A stretch of 64,000 nt of DNA. Source: Holothuria scabra (taxonomy: Eukaryota > Echinodermata > Holothuroidea > Aspidochirotida > Holothuriidae). Location of the stretch: the NCBI GenBank assembly GCA_037179385.1, contig CM074195.1, forward strand, positions 10,307,787 through 10,371,786, written 5' to 3'. Below are positions 39,988 through 64,000 of the stretch, in pieces; positions within the stretch are counted from its first letter, which is position 1, and every line of letters starts with the position of its first letter. The position numbers and the translations under genes are program-made. Under the pieces are notes generated by a model that worked only from the letters and a program-made list of their open reading frames with translations, made no database searches and was not told the origin of the DNA.

Positions 39988-40278
39988 AGGCCCAGTTCTC
40001 TCACCCCAAACAGTACCAATTCTCCTAACCAAGCCCCTCCCACAATTGTCTGAAATTCATCCTTATCCAGACACAATCTCAGTTTATTGCTTCAGGGTGA
40101 GTATAGAAAAACTCTAATATATACTAATCAAAACACCCTCAGTACCATACATGCTGTGTGATATAAGCTTTAGCACTCTGCATTGTTTGAAATTAGCTGT
40201 CAATCAAAGAGCTGAGCCAATTGAGAATTTCGGTACCTGGGTTCCAAAACTGTGTTTTGGGGTGAGAGGTTTGGCCCT
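39988..40278. mobile_element. TTAA-flanked MITE, family A, full copy
   Basis: TTAA at 39984-39987 and 40279-40282. Left terminus AGGCCCAGTTCTCTCACCCC; right terminus, read from the other strand, AGGGCCAAACCTCTCACCCC. 291 bp, no coding capacity. A TTAA target is typical of piggyBac-type transposition; the superfamily assignment is inference. Confidence 0.85.
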
Positions 40279-41319
40279 TTAATCTCACTTTACAGAGCAA
40301 ATTTGGGACTAGTTTTAGGTCTCATTAGGCATGTTTGTGGTGGGTGGGGAGAGGTGTATTTTCCTGGAGTGCTGGGTGTGACTGCCTAGCACAACCCTCT
40401 GTAGTGGGTTGTAGTGGTGTTGCACCATTCAAAGTTTTGAAAATTTGAGCCAAGGAGTTACTCTTTACAAACAAATAATTGAACTGTTTTTCCTTTTTTT
40501 AACTAGAGAACATTCTTTTTGAAAACAATGCTCCAATGCTGTCCTAATTTGAATTACCATCATTTAATATATAAATTATTACTTTGAAGCACCCCAGAAT
40601 TTTTGTACCAGAAATGCAATAGACCTATTCCTCCTTTTTTACAGCTAGCTTAGTTCATTGTGTCTACTTTATTGAAAGCAAAAATTTATCAGAGAAACTG
40701 AATTAAGTATAAATGTTTAAAAAAATTGATGAATGGACTTTATGGTGAAGATCTAACTGCTACTGGCCTTGAAATTTGGACTTCCATGCAAGTAATAAAT
40801 GGTTTAGTCTTTACAACTGGTTAAAAGGAAGTTGCTATCTCATAAGTGACCAACCAATAATTAGATCTATTGCTGGTCAAGTCATAAGGCAGAAGAGGGA
40901 AGTAAACACTGCACCCTAACGGAGACTTATTGACTCTAACGAAATAAGTTATACTGGAAGCTATTTTCTCCCACACTAGAATTTGTACAAGTCTACAAAG
41001 CAAGTACAATACTATATACAAAGGTCATGTCAAGTAACATGCACTGCAACACAGCACTGGCAGTATCAATATTTACAATGATACTTGGTATTGTGACACT
41101 TAACACCTTGTGTTGCTCAAAAAGTTCCTTCAAAACCTCTTGCAACTGACTGTGCTATTGATTCAATGAAAAGTGTCCGAGGGCAATAAAGGGCAGGCAT
41201 TTTCAAAAGTTACATGTTGATTGTGTAGATGTTACACGAGGTGCTTGTAATGTTAGGAGACATGGCTATTATTTTAGTTTCTACCACCTCTACTGACTGG
41301 TTATTTAGAATCCTGCATT

Positions 41320-42721
41320 CAGTGGCGTAGCCACGGGGGGCCTAGGCCCCCCCCCCAGATTTTCCTCAGGCCCCCTCCCCTCCCCCAGATTTTTTGCGTC
41401 CTGATAAAGTAATTGAAAAAAATAAAGTGTTTGAACGGACATAACCTTGAAGTATTTCCTTCAAAACAGTAAATAAATAAAATGTGTAAAAATTAAAAAA
41501 ATCATCGTATGACAATCGTATGAAATCAAGTAATAACTTCAATATGCCTACTTTCACTGATTAGATACCGTTTGTGATCTGCACTGTCGTTTATTGCATT
41601 TCACTTAGAAGATGAAACAAAAGTCTCGACGACAAACTTTAATGTGACTTTGTTAGGTTAAGACCCTTTCTGCCTTTCGGATGGCTGATTGATTTACTGA
41701 AAATAAGGCAATTGTACACTGGAGACCACTCTTACACGACCATTCCTATACTTTATCATACACAAAATATGCCGTAAGCAGGTAAGGGTAAGGTACTGCC
41801 TTCGGATAATTCTTCCCTTCCATCCTTAACAAGTAGGCCTAGGCCTATGTCGTGCCTCACTCCTGCCCATGACAAGTGCCACTGTAGGACAATTTTTTTC
41901 GACAAGTCATCTTTTTACTAGTTGGCACTGGCGTCCGGGGGATTTGTAAAATGTCCACAAGGTCCTGATTTCATGTGTTTCCCACATGATCCATACTTCT
42001 GCTTTGCGGTTCAATTATATTGAGAGATTTTTTCGTAGTATTTTAAATTTGACTACGTAATGTACCGATGGACAAATACTGCACCATTTTGCACATTGTT
42101 TCTTTGGTAGTATGTATGTCTCTTGTAAAATCTCTGCAAAAACTAAAAATATTTTGATATTTTTCATGCTCCCCAAAAAGGGAAAATCCTAAAACTTAGG
42201 CCTATAATCAGTTTTGCCAAACATAGCACCATTTTGCATCTAGGAAATCTAACGCAAAGAAAGTTTCTCAGAGGGGGACACAACTACTTTTGGTTTTCCT
42301 GTTAAAGGGTAAGGTACTGCCTTAGATAAGCTGAAATCCATTCAAATATTGCCGCATTTGCGGCTGGGTACATCCAGTTTAAAACACGTAGGAAGTGCCG
42401 TTTCCGGCCATCTGGAGGGGTTTTAAAGCCCAAATTTTTCTTCTACGCTCCGCGCCAACCGATGGTGGCGCTCCGCCTAGATTCAAATATTGCCGCATTT
42501 GCGACTGGGTACATCCAGTTTAAAACACATGGGAAGTGCCGTTTCCGGCCATCTGGAGGAGTTTTAAAGCCCAAAATTTTCTTGTACACTCCGCGCCAAC
42601 CGATGGTGGCGCTCCGCTAAGATAGTCTTGCCGTGCCTGACCTTCGGAGGTACCAGCCCCCCCCCCCCCCCCCACTTGTTACCTAGGTCCCCCAAAAAAT
42701 CCCATGCTGGCTACGCCACTG
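41320..42721. mobile_element. hAT-like nonautonomous element with 8-bp TSD
   Basis: Starts CAGTGGCGTAGCC and ends GGCTACGCCACTG, a perfect 13-bp inverted repeat. Flanked on both sides by cctgcatt (41312-41319 and 42722-42729), the 8-bp target duplication typical of hAT elements. 1,402 bp; no transposase reading frame. Inside both ends are long C or G tracts. Confidence 0.9.
42340..42621. repeat. 141-bp tandem duplication inside the hAT-like element
   Basis: Units start at 42340 and 42481 (attcaaatattgccgcattt) and end in ccgatggtggcgctccgc. CpG-rich and conserved between copies with only a few changes. Confidence 0.95.
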
Positions 42722-43130
42722 CCTGCATTCTGAGTGGTTAAACACCCACTGTTTATTCTCAAGCACATTGGCCGTTATGAACAAAATATGCAGAAACCGC
42801 TAGCAGCCACAGGTGCTCGCATGTATTTACCACAATAAAACCACATTTGTTCGATTGTTGTTCTAGATTCCAAATTTGCAAAAAAAAAAAAAAAACAGAC
42901 CCATCATTGCTTCGTCCCTGGTTCTTCTCCAAAGTTTGAGTCTCCATATTTATTCACCAACAATACCCCAACAAATTTTTGCACTTTATTCCTTCATTAC
43001 ACAGTGTTTCAATTTTTTTGCTTACCCAGGTTAAATGTAGCCAACATCTAGACAGCCTTGGCCAGTCTTCAGTTACCAGTATTTTGTATTGCCAATAGAG
43101 AGTACCAAGAGCAAGGACATACTCTGTTAG

Positions 43131-43251
43131 TCCCCCATCTCATTGGCCCCCCATTTAGGGAAATTCATCTTATTAGTCCCCCTCCTAAGTATTTTGTCTT
43201 ATTGGTCCCCTTGGTTAGGATTTAGGGTTAGGGGACCAATGAGACGGGGGA
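43131..43251. repeat. Inverted repeat with tagtccccc arms
   Basis: ttagtcccccatctcattgg at the left pairs with ccaatgagacgggggacta at the right. The loop contains further ccccattagt-like units and one TTAGGG-like stretch. Confidence 0.8.
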
Positions 43252-44449
43252 CTATTGACACAAGGGACTATAGACATCCCCCAAGGGCATATATAGTCAT
43301 TCATGTGTACAAACAAATGAAATTGTGACTACTACAGAGTTGATGAGATGCACTTTCATTTTTGTCACAATAAAATGGCGATTCTAAGCCGTCTACTTTC
43401 TGTGTGTGTCACGCATGCATATATGTTGCTGTGCCAACCAACGACATAACCATCAAGGGTCTAATATGTGTGCAACATCTGATTGTTATTTCAAATCTGC
43501 AATGTTGGATCGAGGAAATGGAACACTTTAAAAGAGTGGCACTAAGAGAGATAACTAGCGCTAACAAACTCCAAGCAAATTCCAATCATGGTGGACACTT
43601 TGTGCTACCAAACCTTTACAGCTTTAATTTCTATGGAAATTTTTGGGTAACCACTTCTCTTAAGTACAGGAATGCTATACAGGTGTAGAAATGCAATTTC
43701 TGTTTAACTTTCATGACCTGCCTTGATGTAATGAATTTCATAACTAAATTCTCAATCCCCTTTCAAGGTCAACTAATTGAATAAGTATGAATCTTATACA
43801 CATGTGTGGCCAATTAAAATGCATATTGTGCATGCTGCTTTGTGCTCCATACATGTTCTACACTAAATTTGGTGGTGGGATCATGGGCTTAATTGCTATT
43901 TTTCCAAAATGACTTCAGCATGTTGCCAATGCATAAAGTTTACTTGAAGGGACACCAGCAGTCCTAAAACACTGCAGCCCTCAAATGCTGTATGATTATG
44001 TAACAAGTGCTTTTTATATTTAGATGACCCAACAGCTGCCAAATGCCCCTGGAATCCATCTAATTTATACCCTATGTCATTACTATATGAGTTGAGGCTT
44101 TTAGCATTCTAGGGAGTGGACCTTCCAAAAGTTCTCCAAACTGAAGACAAGGGATATTCCCTACAGTCAGCTATGCAGGGTAGGGCTTTTGAAGAGTTTT
44201 CAAGTCTCAAACAAGAATAAATACATCTCATTTGATTGTTTTATTGCTTCTGGTGCACAACAGTTTTGTATAATTATTGTTGGGCCCAACTTCAATTACC
44301 TTGAGACTTCCACTGACCTCCAGGGACAAACTGGCATTGCCCATGTTTACAGCACATGGAGAGACCTAAAATGAAGTTTTTACACTTGGGAATGGCAACA
44401 AAAAGATCAAGGATCAAATCAGCTAGTTTATCCAACTAGTTAGAAAACC

Positions 44450-47400
44450 CCTGAAACTCACAACATGCAAACACACAAATAACAAGACATTTTGCATTTC
44501 ATTTTTTTTTAAGACCAAATTTCTTTAATTACGATCAACCCACATGGTCCGGTACAGAAAAAAAATGAGTTGACAAATTGTGAGAGACTATTACAACACA
44601 CACACTCCTGTTCACTGACAAACTGGATCTCCTACACAGAACTACAAAAACAACTACATCTATTTATTTTAAGCATTCAAAATTTTGTTTTCTTGTACAC
44701 GATTATTATTATTATTATCATTTTTATACACTTTGAAATATAGAATGATGGCAATTGAGTGCATTTGGTAGCCCCCCTCCAACAAACAAACAGCTGTTGA
44801 GAGGGTTCTCTATGCCCCCTCTTCAACTGAATAGTGGAAATTAAAAGGTAATGAAGGTGCCATTGTTTTCTGTTCCCTTTTGACACTTCTCCAAAAAGAT
44901 TATTAATATTAACACAAAACGTAATAAGCTTCTCATTGCAAAAAGTAACATAATTCCAGACTAAATATCAAATTTGAGAAAAATATGACAAGTTCCAAAT
45001 AATGTACATGTACTGAACTGCTATGAATTACACATATTTAAACCCATATCACAGGTTAATGAGCATTTCACGTATGACTTTTTCCTTGCAACAGCTAAAA
45101 ATGATTGCAAGAAAAGATATTTTCACAGATATTTAACCAGTGAATAGCTTTTTAGTTCATTTATAATGACCAACCTTAAAAACCGCTGAAGTGAATGAAG
45201 TACAAACATAGGAAAAAACATATTGGGTCTTAAATTTTCAAGGTTGAAAGTTATTTTTATCATAATTTTTTTGTCTTTTCTAGTTTCTATTTTAAAACTG
45301 TTGAAGTAAAGGAGACATTTTTTACGGTGTAGTGCTCCCTTCCTTGAACAAAGCAAAAACATATTAATGACAAATACACATCTAATAAGAAATGCATATA
45401 CATTAGCTTTTTGTCGCATGGGGATGTGCTTTTTATTTGGCTACACAAAAAAATCAAAGCCTTGGAAAAAAAACCTGTGTTACCCATGAACACCTTAACT
45501 ACTACCAAAAAATGGGGGATTAAGGATTTTACAGGGGTAAAGGATTTTGAGTGACATCATACACCTTTTGCTAAACTACACTGAAAATTCCCAGAAACCT
45601 GGAATACAAGGACAATAATGTGAGCATGTTTAAAGCTGCACATGGCCCCCTTTCTTATACTGCACAGGACCATGTCATTTTAATCCAATTTGCATTGAAC
45701 ACAATTTGATCTGATGTTAGTACAAAACATTTTTTCAACACTGACACAACTACCGTACTTTTCCTACAAAACTTTTGCCAACCTCTTTTTCTTTCTTTCA
45801 AGGTCTACTACTTGTTTAACAACCCTCTCAAGCATGCAAGTTAAATACTCTTATTACTAATTTTTTTTTATACAAATGTGACACATGGCAAAGCAACATT
45901 ATTCTTCATATGCACTAAATGTGTTATGTTAGTAGTTGTAGTATTAGTTGTAGTAGTACTGGTAAACTTGCTTAGAGGTGACCTGTAATTGCAATCAGGG
46001 TCCATTCTAGTATCTCATTGGTAGGTGGGTGGATACTTTTATAATTATGGCATCCACCAAGAACATTTCAAAAACCACCTCAGTGCTCCAGATACCACCT
46101 TTGTGCTACCACACCATCAGGTACAGTTTGTTACCAAGTTTTATTTCAGATGGAAAGACAATATAAGTTTCATTCTAGCCAACCTGGATCATTTCATTGT
46201 ACTTTCCCTTCCCAGAGGATGCTTAAGTATTGCTGTACAACTGAATTTGTGTAACTGCTTCAACTATGCAATAATGATCTCCCTTCAGGATCCTTACACC
46301 TGCAGTACAGTATAATTTCACCTATGACTACCAGTGTCCATAACATAAAAGGCATCTCAGACTCTGGGGTGGGATTTCTACAGGTACTGAACTGCCTGAG
46401 CTAAGGGAAATAATCAAAACTTCCTTACTTTTACACTGCATCCTGATAACAAAGCTCTTCCCCAGGGATCTGTTTTGTGTAACCACTACAAAAACCCACC
46501 AAGCTAGCATGTAGCCTGGGGTACCACAACATCCTGCTAATAACATCCATCAGCAGACAAGAGTAGTATCAACCATTTTTTGGTAGTACGCCAGCTGATG
46601 TAGTTGCAAGATTAGTCTTTATAGAGAAAAAAACAAAACTGCAATATGCTCTAGAAGATCACAAGGCCAATCATCAATGATCCTAAAAGTATCATTCAAG
46701 GAGAAAATGTACACATTTCTCTCCCTCATTTAATGCACAATAGCTGTGGAAAAAAAAAACCTGAAAAAGAAAGAAAGAAAAAAATCCCATAAAATCAACT
46801 GAAAGATAAAATAATAGCAAGAAACTCTGGGAGATGGTCAGCCTCCTCTCAAGCACTCATCGGAGAATTATTCCAGCAGTTCCTCACATACTCCAGTTGT
46901 GTTTCACTGTACAGCAAGTTCCCCACACTACAGGTCTTGGATTCTCTTTTGCTTAAAAAGAGTGCTAAAATGATTACAGCAGATGAGGTTGTTGCTAATT
47001 TATCAAAAGTCTCTTTCACAATGATTAAGCAACATTAAAAAATTCATGATAATTTAAGCAACACAAACCAATTTAGCATTTCTTTTCTTGGTACCCAACC
47101 TTTTTCATTCTCCTAGGGAATTTCGGAAAAAAGTTATACCCCAGTTATTTACTACACTTGCTTGCACACACAATATAACACTTGCACTGTCCAAGATGCA
47201 CAGATCTTCCCCCATTCTTATCAACCACATGGGGAAATGAGGATACACCCCTTCATATAAGGTTAGCTCAGAATTCAAATGCATGACATTTTTTTTTTCC
47301 TCATCCCTTATTTTCCACAAGCACTCTCTTCAACAGCAAAGGTGCCCTATACTGTACCTACGACAAGTGGTCCTAACATCACATATGGTGTTTTAATCAA

Positions 47401-48909
47401 CATCAATGATCTCAAGCTACACAAAATAGCTACTTTGTAAGAATTCAGCGCCAAAATGGGTTGGTTAACAATTTTCTAGCTGCAAGTAGGAAGCTGGCAT
47501 CCACCAATACATTTCTTTACAAATGCCCTACCAAAATCATTTCTCAGAATGGCAGATTCATTCCCCCCCCCCAACCATGTTCACAGTGCAATCAATGAAG
47601 AGCACCATTTCAACAAGGTGTGTAAAAAAAATAACATTTCTAGGGATCTGTTCTCATGAAGCGGTGTTCAAACCCCAAAATACAAATTAAAAGTGTCTCC
47701 CTCTTCAAACTTCAGTTTTCAGCAGAAATGATTCCGTCTCTCAATTACATGGGAGCAAACTGCATCATTTCAACACACAATCTGATCTTTTCTTCTTTTT
47801 CCTTTTTTTTCTATTTTTTATATGGTTTTCTTTTTAAATATTGGAGTATTTTAACCAACTATGGATATGAACATTGCACTATAATGTTTGAAACAAAATA
47901 TAAATGAAACCATGCTAAACACAAGTTTCAAACAGAACGATTTCATGCCAACCTTTTTTTCAGACACTAAAAAATGCTGTAAGCACATGTGTTGTGTCTC
48001 TCAACAGACCCAGAATATTCAAGACATCCACTCATAGAGCATGCTCAAAGCTTTGAATATACCTTTCTCACAGTTCCCCATCAGTGCATTATGCTTCCCA
48101 ACCCCTTCCCCCTCCCACTAACTCTGACATTTTGTGCCAGACTATTTCAAAGTGTTGTAGAGAAATTTGTTAAGAAGTAGTGTACAGGATCTCTTCTCAT
48201 CACAAATACCAAAAGAAAATATATAGCCATGATATCTGATACACCCAAATACAATTAATGCGCAGTATCTCCACAGTGAACAACTTGTAAGGAAAATATT
48301 TAGAAAATGTCAAAGAAAAAAAAAATAATAATAGTAACATTTGGCCTTTGTAACTTAGGGAGAGAAAATGCACAAGCTGCAGATCCGAGATTGCGGACAA
48401 AAGTAGGTACACTGTTGGTCGCACAGAAAGAAAAACGGAAGAGAGCGTTTTCACCCCCTTCTCTTCTAAGATACATAATTAATCCTTAAGTTTTCAGTCG
48501 TTTATGGATTTCCCACAGCGATTTCACATTAGAACTGACATTGAGGTTGTCCGCTGGTCCAAGTTGTTGCATGGTTATCCATTCTCCACACATGAAAGGT
48601 TCATCAACAACAACAACAATAATAAAGCACAACTTGTCCATGCTTGCATTCTTTCCAACCCTGAAGGAGCCAACAGAACACTTCAGCAGCAGCTGCAAGT
48701 CCACAGGGGAGTTACCCCTTTCACCTGACATCCAGGGACTTCATCATCGTTTCTGCTATCATTTCCCAAGTGGCTTCATCACGCCAGGTAAGTTTTCTGC
48801 ATTATTGTTGTCCTGTTTCCCCTTCCCCCCTCCCACTTCAAATATGAGCTATTGTACAAGGAAAAACCTATGACGGCATTAACAACAAAGGTGGTGCTTA
48901 GAGGCAATA
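44450..48909 (-). other. GNB1: Probable GNB1 3' UTR and downstream region
   Basis: No recognisable coding exon on either strand. Candidate minus-strand AATAAA signals (plus-strand tttatt) lie near 46140-46145, 45432-45437 and 44661-44667. Few dispersed repeats are visible here compared with the introns, which fits a long 3' UTR. Where the transcript ends is not decidable from sequence. Confidence 0.4.
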
Positions 48910-60184
<11,275 letters not shown>

Positions 60185-60208
60185 TTTGAATATCTAATTA
60201 AAAAATAC
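60185..60208 (-). other. GNB1: 5' UTR part of GNB1 first coding exon
   Basis: On the minus strand, a pyrimidine tract and CCCCCACAG lead to an acceptor whose first exon base is 60208, followed by a short AT-rich leader and ATG at 60184. A second AG lies 12 bases upstream of the ATG (TTAATTAG). A further untranslated exon must lie upstream but I could not place it. Confidence 0.5.
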
Positions 60209-60296
60209 CTGTGGGGGAAAAAAAATAAAAATAATCTGTACAAAATATCTAATTAAAAAATACCTGTGGGGGAAAAAAAATAAAAATAATCTGTAC
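60189..60296 (-). repeat. Tandem duplication carrying the GNB1 splice acceptor
   Basis: A 53-base block at 60189-60241 is repeated without change at 60244-60296, a period of 55 bases. Each copy contains the minus-strand pyrimidine tract, the CCCCCACAG acceptor and the leader sequence after it. The second copy offers an alternative acceptor with first exon base at 60263. Confidence 0.9.
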
Positions 60297-60647
60297 CACT
60301 TGTTTTAAAAAATTTGAGAACATGCAGAAGAATACTGAAACTCATGAATATGAACAACAAACCATTTATCTGTGAGACTGATATGTTGAAGATTTAAAAT
60401 ATCAATATCAAAAAATATTCTGAAATTTTTCCTTCCAAAGCTTCACTCAAGGCTTTGAATAAATATTACTCTCATAATTAAGGTTCAATTACAAATTAAT
60501 GTTCAATTACTGAAGTCTTCAACTACAATCCCCATGTAGTACCCTCCACACATGTTACACAACCTATGAGCGAGACAGCACACATCACAACCAAATGCAC
60601 AATAACGATGTTAATGCACAAGGTGCCTATAAGAGGAGAAATCAGAC

Positions 60648-60662
60648 GGTTGCTAGGCAACC
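60648..60662 (-). promoter_or_regulatory. RFX-type X-box
   Basis: The minus strand reads GTTGCCTAGCAAC inside a 15-base near-palindrome. This fits GTNRCC, a 1-base spacer and RGYAAC, the consensus bound by RFX factors. It lies about 460 bases upstream of the GNB1 start codon, so it could be promoter or first-intron DNA. Confidence 0.45.
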
Positions 60663-61789
60663 AAAGCCAGCCATCCTCCTCCTCACTACAGGCTCATAAC
60701 TGCATGCATACTTAATGTTCATGGTGCATAGTGACTGCGAGTGAGTTTTCTGAACTCAATAAGCATTAGACTACTGGCTTCTGTGAATATGTAATTTGCA
60801 CACAGTAACTGTGCTTCACGGAGTTAGTGGCTTACAATGCAAGAAACGTTGCAGGCAGGGTTTGACCATGCTGAATACACCCTTCTGTTTATCATTAAAA
60901 TCTCTCATTGTAGATTGTGTTGTATTAGTTTTGCATTGGAAAACATGAAATTCAAGGCACAAATATTTTAGCATGGACATGACAGACCAAAAGGTCTCAT
61001 TTTTTGTCTGAGTTTAGCACAAAATATTTACACTGCAAAAAGAAGGGATTTTTGCTTTCCTTTCCCTTCTTCCATTAGAGAGAGGTAGGAGACAAGTTCA
61101 TAAAGGTGTGGTGAAATGCTAGCAGAGAAATGCCCTAATTTTCTTGATAGTAAATAAGCATGGCTGGAAAAAACCAGCAATTTGGGAATGTCACTGCAGG
61201 GGAATTTTGGTATTTGGAAGGAAATATGACTACTTTTGTATGTAAACATGTCAAGTCTTTGGGAAATTTTGATTTGCTTGCTGGGAAATTTGATTTGCTT
61301 GCTGGGAAATTTGATTTGCTTCAGGGAAATTTATATTTTTTCCATCTCTGGTAAATAAGAGAATCATTTCCCATGAAAAGATCCCCAGGAATCATTATCT
61401 AGAGTACCTTTAACTGTACTTACGATACCTCTTCAAAGGTTGAATGTTTCTGCATTAACTCTTTGACTTTGATAAAATGTGCTGTGCTGCGAATGTTGAC
61501 AATTTCTTTGTTAACCCTTTGCTACTAATTCTTTGTTACTTACCAGATAGTTACAGTTTGACAATAACAATGATGATTTTTAATGATACAAATCTAAACA
61601 GAACTTGACAACACTCAGGAGGTACCATGTAAACATCCTTACAGAGATTAGGTTAAAAAAGGAAACATCACTAGCAGAATGGAAATTTTTGAATTAACTG
61701 TAAATTATTATGGTTTTGTTCAATATTTCTGCTGATAATTTCATGTGATCACTTTAGAGATGAGCATTTCTTTATTTTGGGGACTGAAC

Positions 61790-62220
61790 AGCTTAAATAC
61801 ATACTCTGGTGGTTTTTTACATGGGGCTTGCACAAAGAAAAAAAAAAAACAATTTTTCAGACCATGTCCACAAAACCCCTGTGGCAATACCATTTCCTTA
61901 CCGAGGATACATCATTTTCAAGATTGCTTATTTTTCTACAAAATTAACTCCATTTATCAACAAGGTAAGAGAACGCTTTGTAAAGGAGCCACATTGTCCA
62001 AGATTCCTTTTGTATTTCTTTGTAACAGAATGTTCTCTTTGTCATTAAAATTTGACACTGTTGGAATGTTTGAATCACTTTTCCTACACTTTCAACATGA
62101 CCCTACCCCATATGTAGGGTATAACAAAAAAAAATGCTGCTGAATAATCCCTGCAGGAGCATACAAATCATTATTATGCATTGTCAAATTAAAAGGAGAA
62201 CGCAACCTTTGCTTTTCCTG
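61790..62220 (+). mobile_element. MITE family F, second copy without clear ends
   Basis: Same order of motifs as 58782-59355: actctggtgg, accatgtcc, aataccatttcct, gacactgttggaatgtttga, catatgtag, gcattgtcaaatta. The inverted-repeat ends are degraded. Confidence 0.7.
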
Positions 62221-64000
62221 CTTCAAAACTAACATTTTTATGTGTGCTCTTTCCAAAAGCGGTACACAGAAGTTTTCAAGAGGTCATTTCAACCTTATAA
62301 AAACTTATTTTTAAATGTCATGGTTTGCCATTTACAATGACAAAAGCTGCTAGCCACATTCTCATATTCAATAGAAAAAAGTTACTAACCCACATGTAGT
62401 ATTTAAAATTAAATGTATAAAACGTCACATATGGTCCATTTGCCTCTTGGAAAAAATATTCTTAATGGGCAATTCGAATAATTTTAATCACAAATTTAAA
62501 AAGTGAAATGAACAAAAGAATTTTTACAATTGCACGAAGAAATAATTTTGGCAATGGGCAACATCACCGCCGTTCACCGTACTTTGATTCACACACTAAC
62601 AGTCTGGCTATCCCTGATATGGTTTCATTTGTCCTACTGCAAACATGTTCCCTTGCACAGGATGACCCCAATTTATCATAAAAGGGGCTTATTGTTTTAT
62701 GCAGTGACCAAGGTTGTCCACTGTGATTGGGTATATGCACTATTGCACATATTAGGTATGGTAGTATTCAAGGGCGGATATAAGGAAATTTGTTTGGGGG
62801 GGGGGGCAACCTCAATTTGAGACCGAGACGTCTCAAACAGTATCAGGGGATGTCGTGCAAAAATATTTTTCGGGGGAGGGGCGAGGTAGCCTATGCATAG
62901 ATTCTACAGTACTCTAAGCAGGAAGGTGTTACTAGATGGAGATCCATCGGATCTTTAATTTATGTTAATCCAATTAGATTGATTCCAAAGTAGACACTAA
63001 ATCCTTTAATTGGAGATTATTGAACTAAAGGGCATGGAATTTCTTTGTTCAATACCTAGGCAACTTCATTCATACCTACGGGTGACTACAACAAAAGGGA
63101 TTATTTGGAACCATGCTGTTATGTGTAAGTAGTTGCCGACAAAGAAGGGCCAGACAATGGTCTAGCTGCATTTCAAGCGACTGGCTAACTGCTAATGATC
63201 ACAATGATCCTGGCTATAGACCAATTCTGATGATTTATTCAAATGAGCAAAAGAGGAATAGGACTAAGCATTGCTATCAGAATTTCGTTAATACTCGCAT
63301 TTGCTCGCATAGCGTGAAAGGCACACCTAAATAGAGAAAAATACAGAGAACAATATAAGTAGGTTCTAATTAGCATCCAAATGGTCAAATTAATTAAAGT
63401 GACTGGCAATATTATGGCAAGACACAAATTTCCTGATCTGCTGTTCGACATCTAGCAGACGACTAAATCAGACTTGAACTTAGTTCCTAACAGATGCTAA
63501 CACCTCAGTGTTAAGCCTATTGAGTCATAAAGAACACCCGAAATAGCTTAGTGTCAGCAACTATTATGTCTCAAAGAGAAATGTTCTTGATGGATCTCCA
63601 TCTAATCACATCTCCCTGAGCAGTACCAGTTTTGAAACTGATTGAAAACTGAGTGATTTTGTCCGTTTTGTCTTACACGAGTGAGCGATTGGTATCCAAG
63701 GTGATGATCCTTTCTGAGAAATATACCTGGATATATTTGGAGTTTGCGTGATATAGCTGAGGTAAGGAGGAAAAGACTGAGTGCACATTTATAACCGTTG
63801 ACTAGAAGGTAAGTATATTGCACTTTATACCTTACTGAGTCAGCTCTGTGTGGCAACATGGTCTCATGAAAATCATTTGAAATGCTATTGGCAATGTCCT
63901 ATCTGACATTTTTTCAGGCCTGGCTGAGTATATACTTTTCTTCTGCACTTTAAATTAAGGAAGTCTCAAATCACAATCTATGTTTGTTTTAGTTAGTGTG
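62220..64000. other. Upstream side of GNB1, nothing identified
   Basis: No coding exon found. A G tract follows gggcggatataagg near 62774, which resembles one end of an hAT-type terminus. A GNB1 5' UTR exon or promoter could lie here but shows no clear mark. Confidence 0.4.

Larger units (their letters stand above)
34481..48909. other. Intergenic region between convergent genes
   Basis: About 14 kb with no exon of a recognisable protein on either strand. Holds 3' UTR sequence of both genes, two hAT-like elements (35495-36584, 41320-42721), a full TTAA MITE (39988-40278), a hairpin (43131-43251) and a 20-base G tract (38393-38412). Confidence 0.6.

Noticed and set aside
42600..42621. CTCF-like site in the duplicated ggtggcgctcc stretch
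   Set aside because: Only the GGCGC core fits well; several other positions disagree and it lies in a transposable element.
43215..43235. Telomere-like TTAGGGTTAGGG
   Set aside because: Only about two units within the loop of a hairpin repeat; too short to call an interstitial telomere.
43404..43688. A 94-residue open frame in the intergenic region
   Set aside because: No recognisable motif, no neighbouring exon or splice signals that extend it, and length expected by chance in 64 kb.

Overview
This is a 64 kb piece of animal nuclear genome. Genes are split by GT-AG introns of 0.3 to 4 kb, the DNA is AT-rich, and introns are full of SINEs and small DNA transposons. The two recognisable proteins resemble those of invertebrate deuterostomes, so a marine invertebrate such as an echinoderm is my best guess; this is inference, since I could run no search.

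Layout. (1) 397-34480, plus strand: 19 exons of a P5B-type cation-transporting ATPase of the ATP13A2/ATP13A3 group. The gene enters from the left with its N-terminal quarter (TM1, TM2 and cytoplasmic N-terminus) outside the window; the actuator domain, phosphorylation site, nucleotide-binding domain, hinge, TM3 to TM10 and the stop codon are inside. One conserved stretch of about 40 residues, expected between 14837 and 17017, could not be found. (2) 34481-48909: no recognisable gene; it should hold the 3' UTRs of both genes and contains mobile elements, including a 1.4 kb hAT-like element with a perfect 8-bp target duplication. (3) 48910-60184, minus strand: a complete eight-coding-exon gene for a 340-residue heterotrimeric G protein beta subunit (GNB1 type). 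(4) 60185-64000: the 5' side of that gene, with a duplicated splice acceptor, an RFX-type X-box and more repeats.

The two genes converge tail to tail. They act in different processes (endolysosomal transport, probably of polyamines, and G protein signalling), and nothing suggests shared regulation. Their adjacency is still notable: in human, GNB1 and ATP13A2 are both on 1p36, and GNB4 and ATP13A3/4/5 are both on 3q, so this pair may be an ancestral linkage.

The rest is repeats: at least five families of short elements flanked by TTAA, hAT-like elements, several tRNA-derived SINEs in both orientations (one with a clear 16-bp target duplication, one split by a TTAA element), fold-back elements, and tandem repeats. 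I found no tRNA or rRNA gene, CRISPR array or bacterial-type operon, and no convincing unknown protein system.
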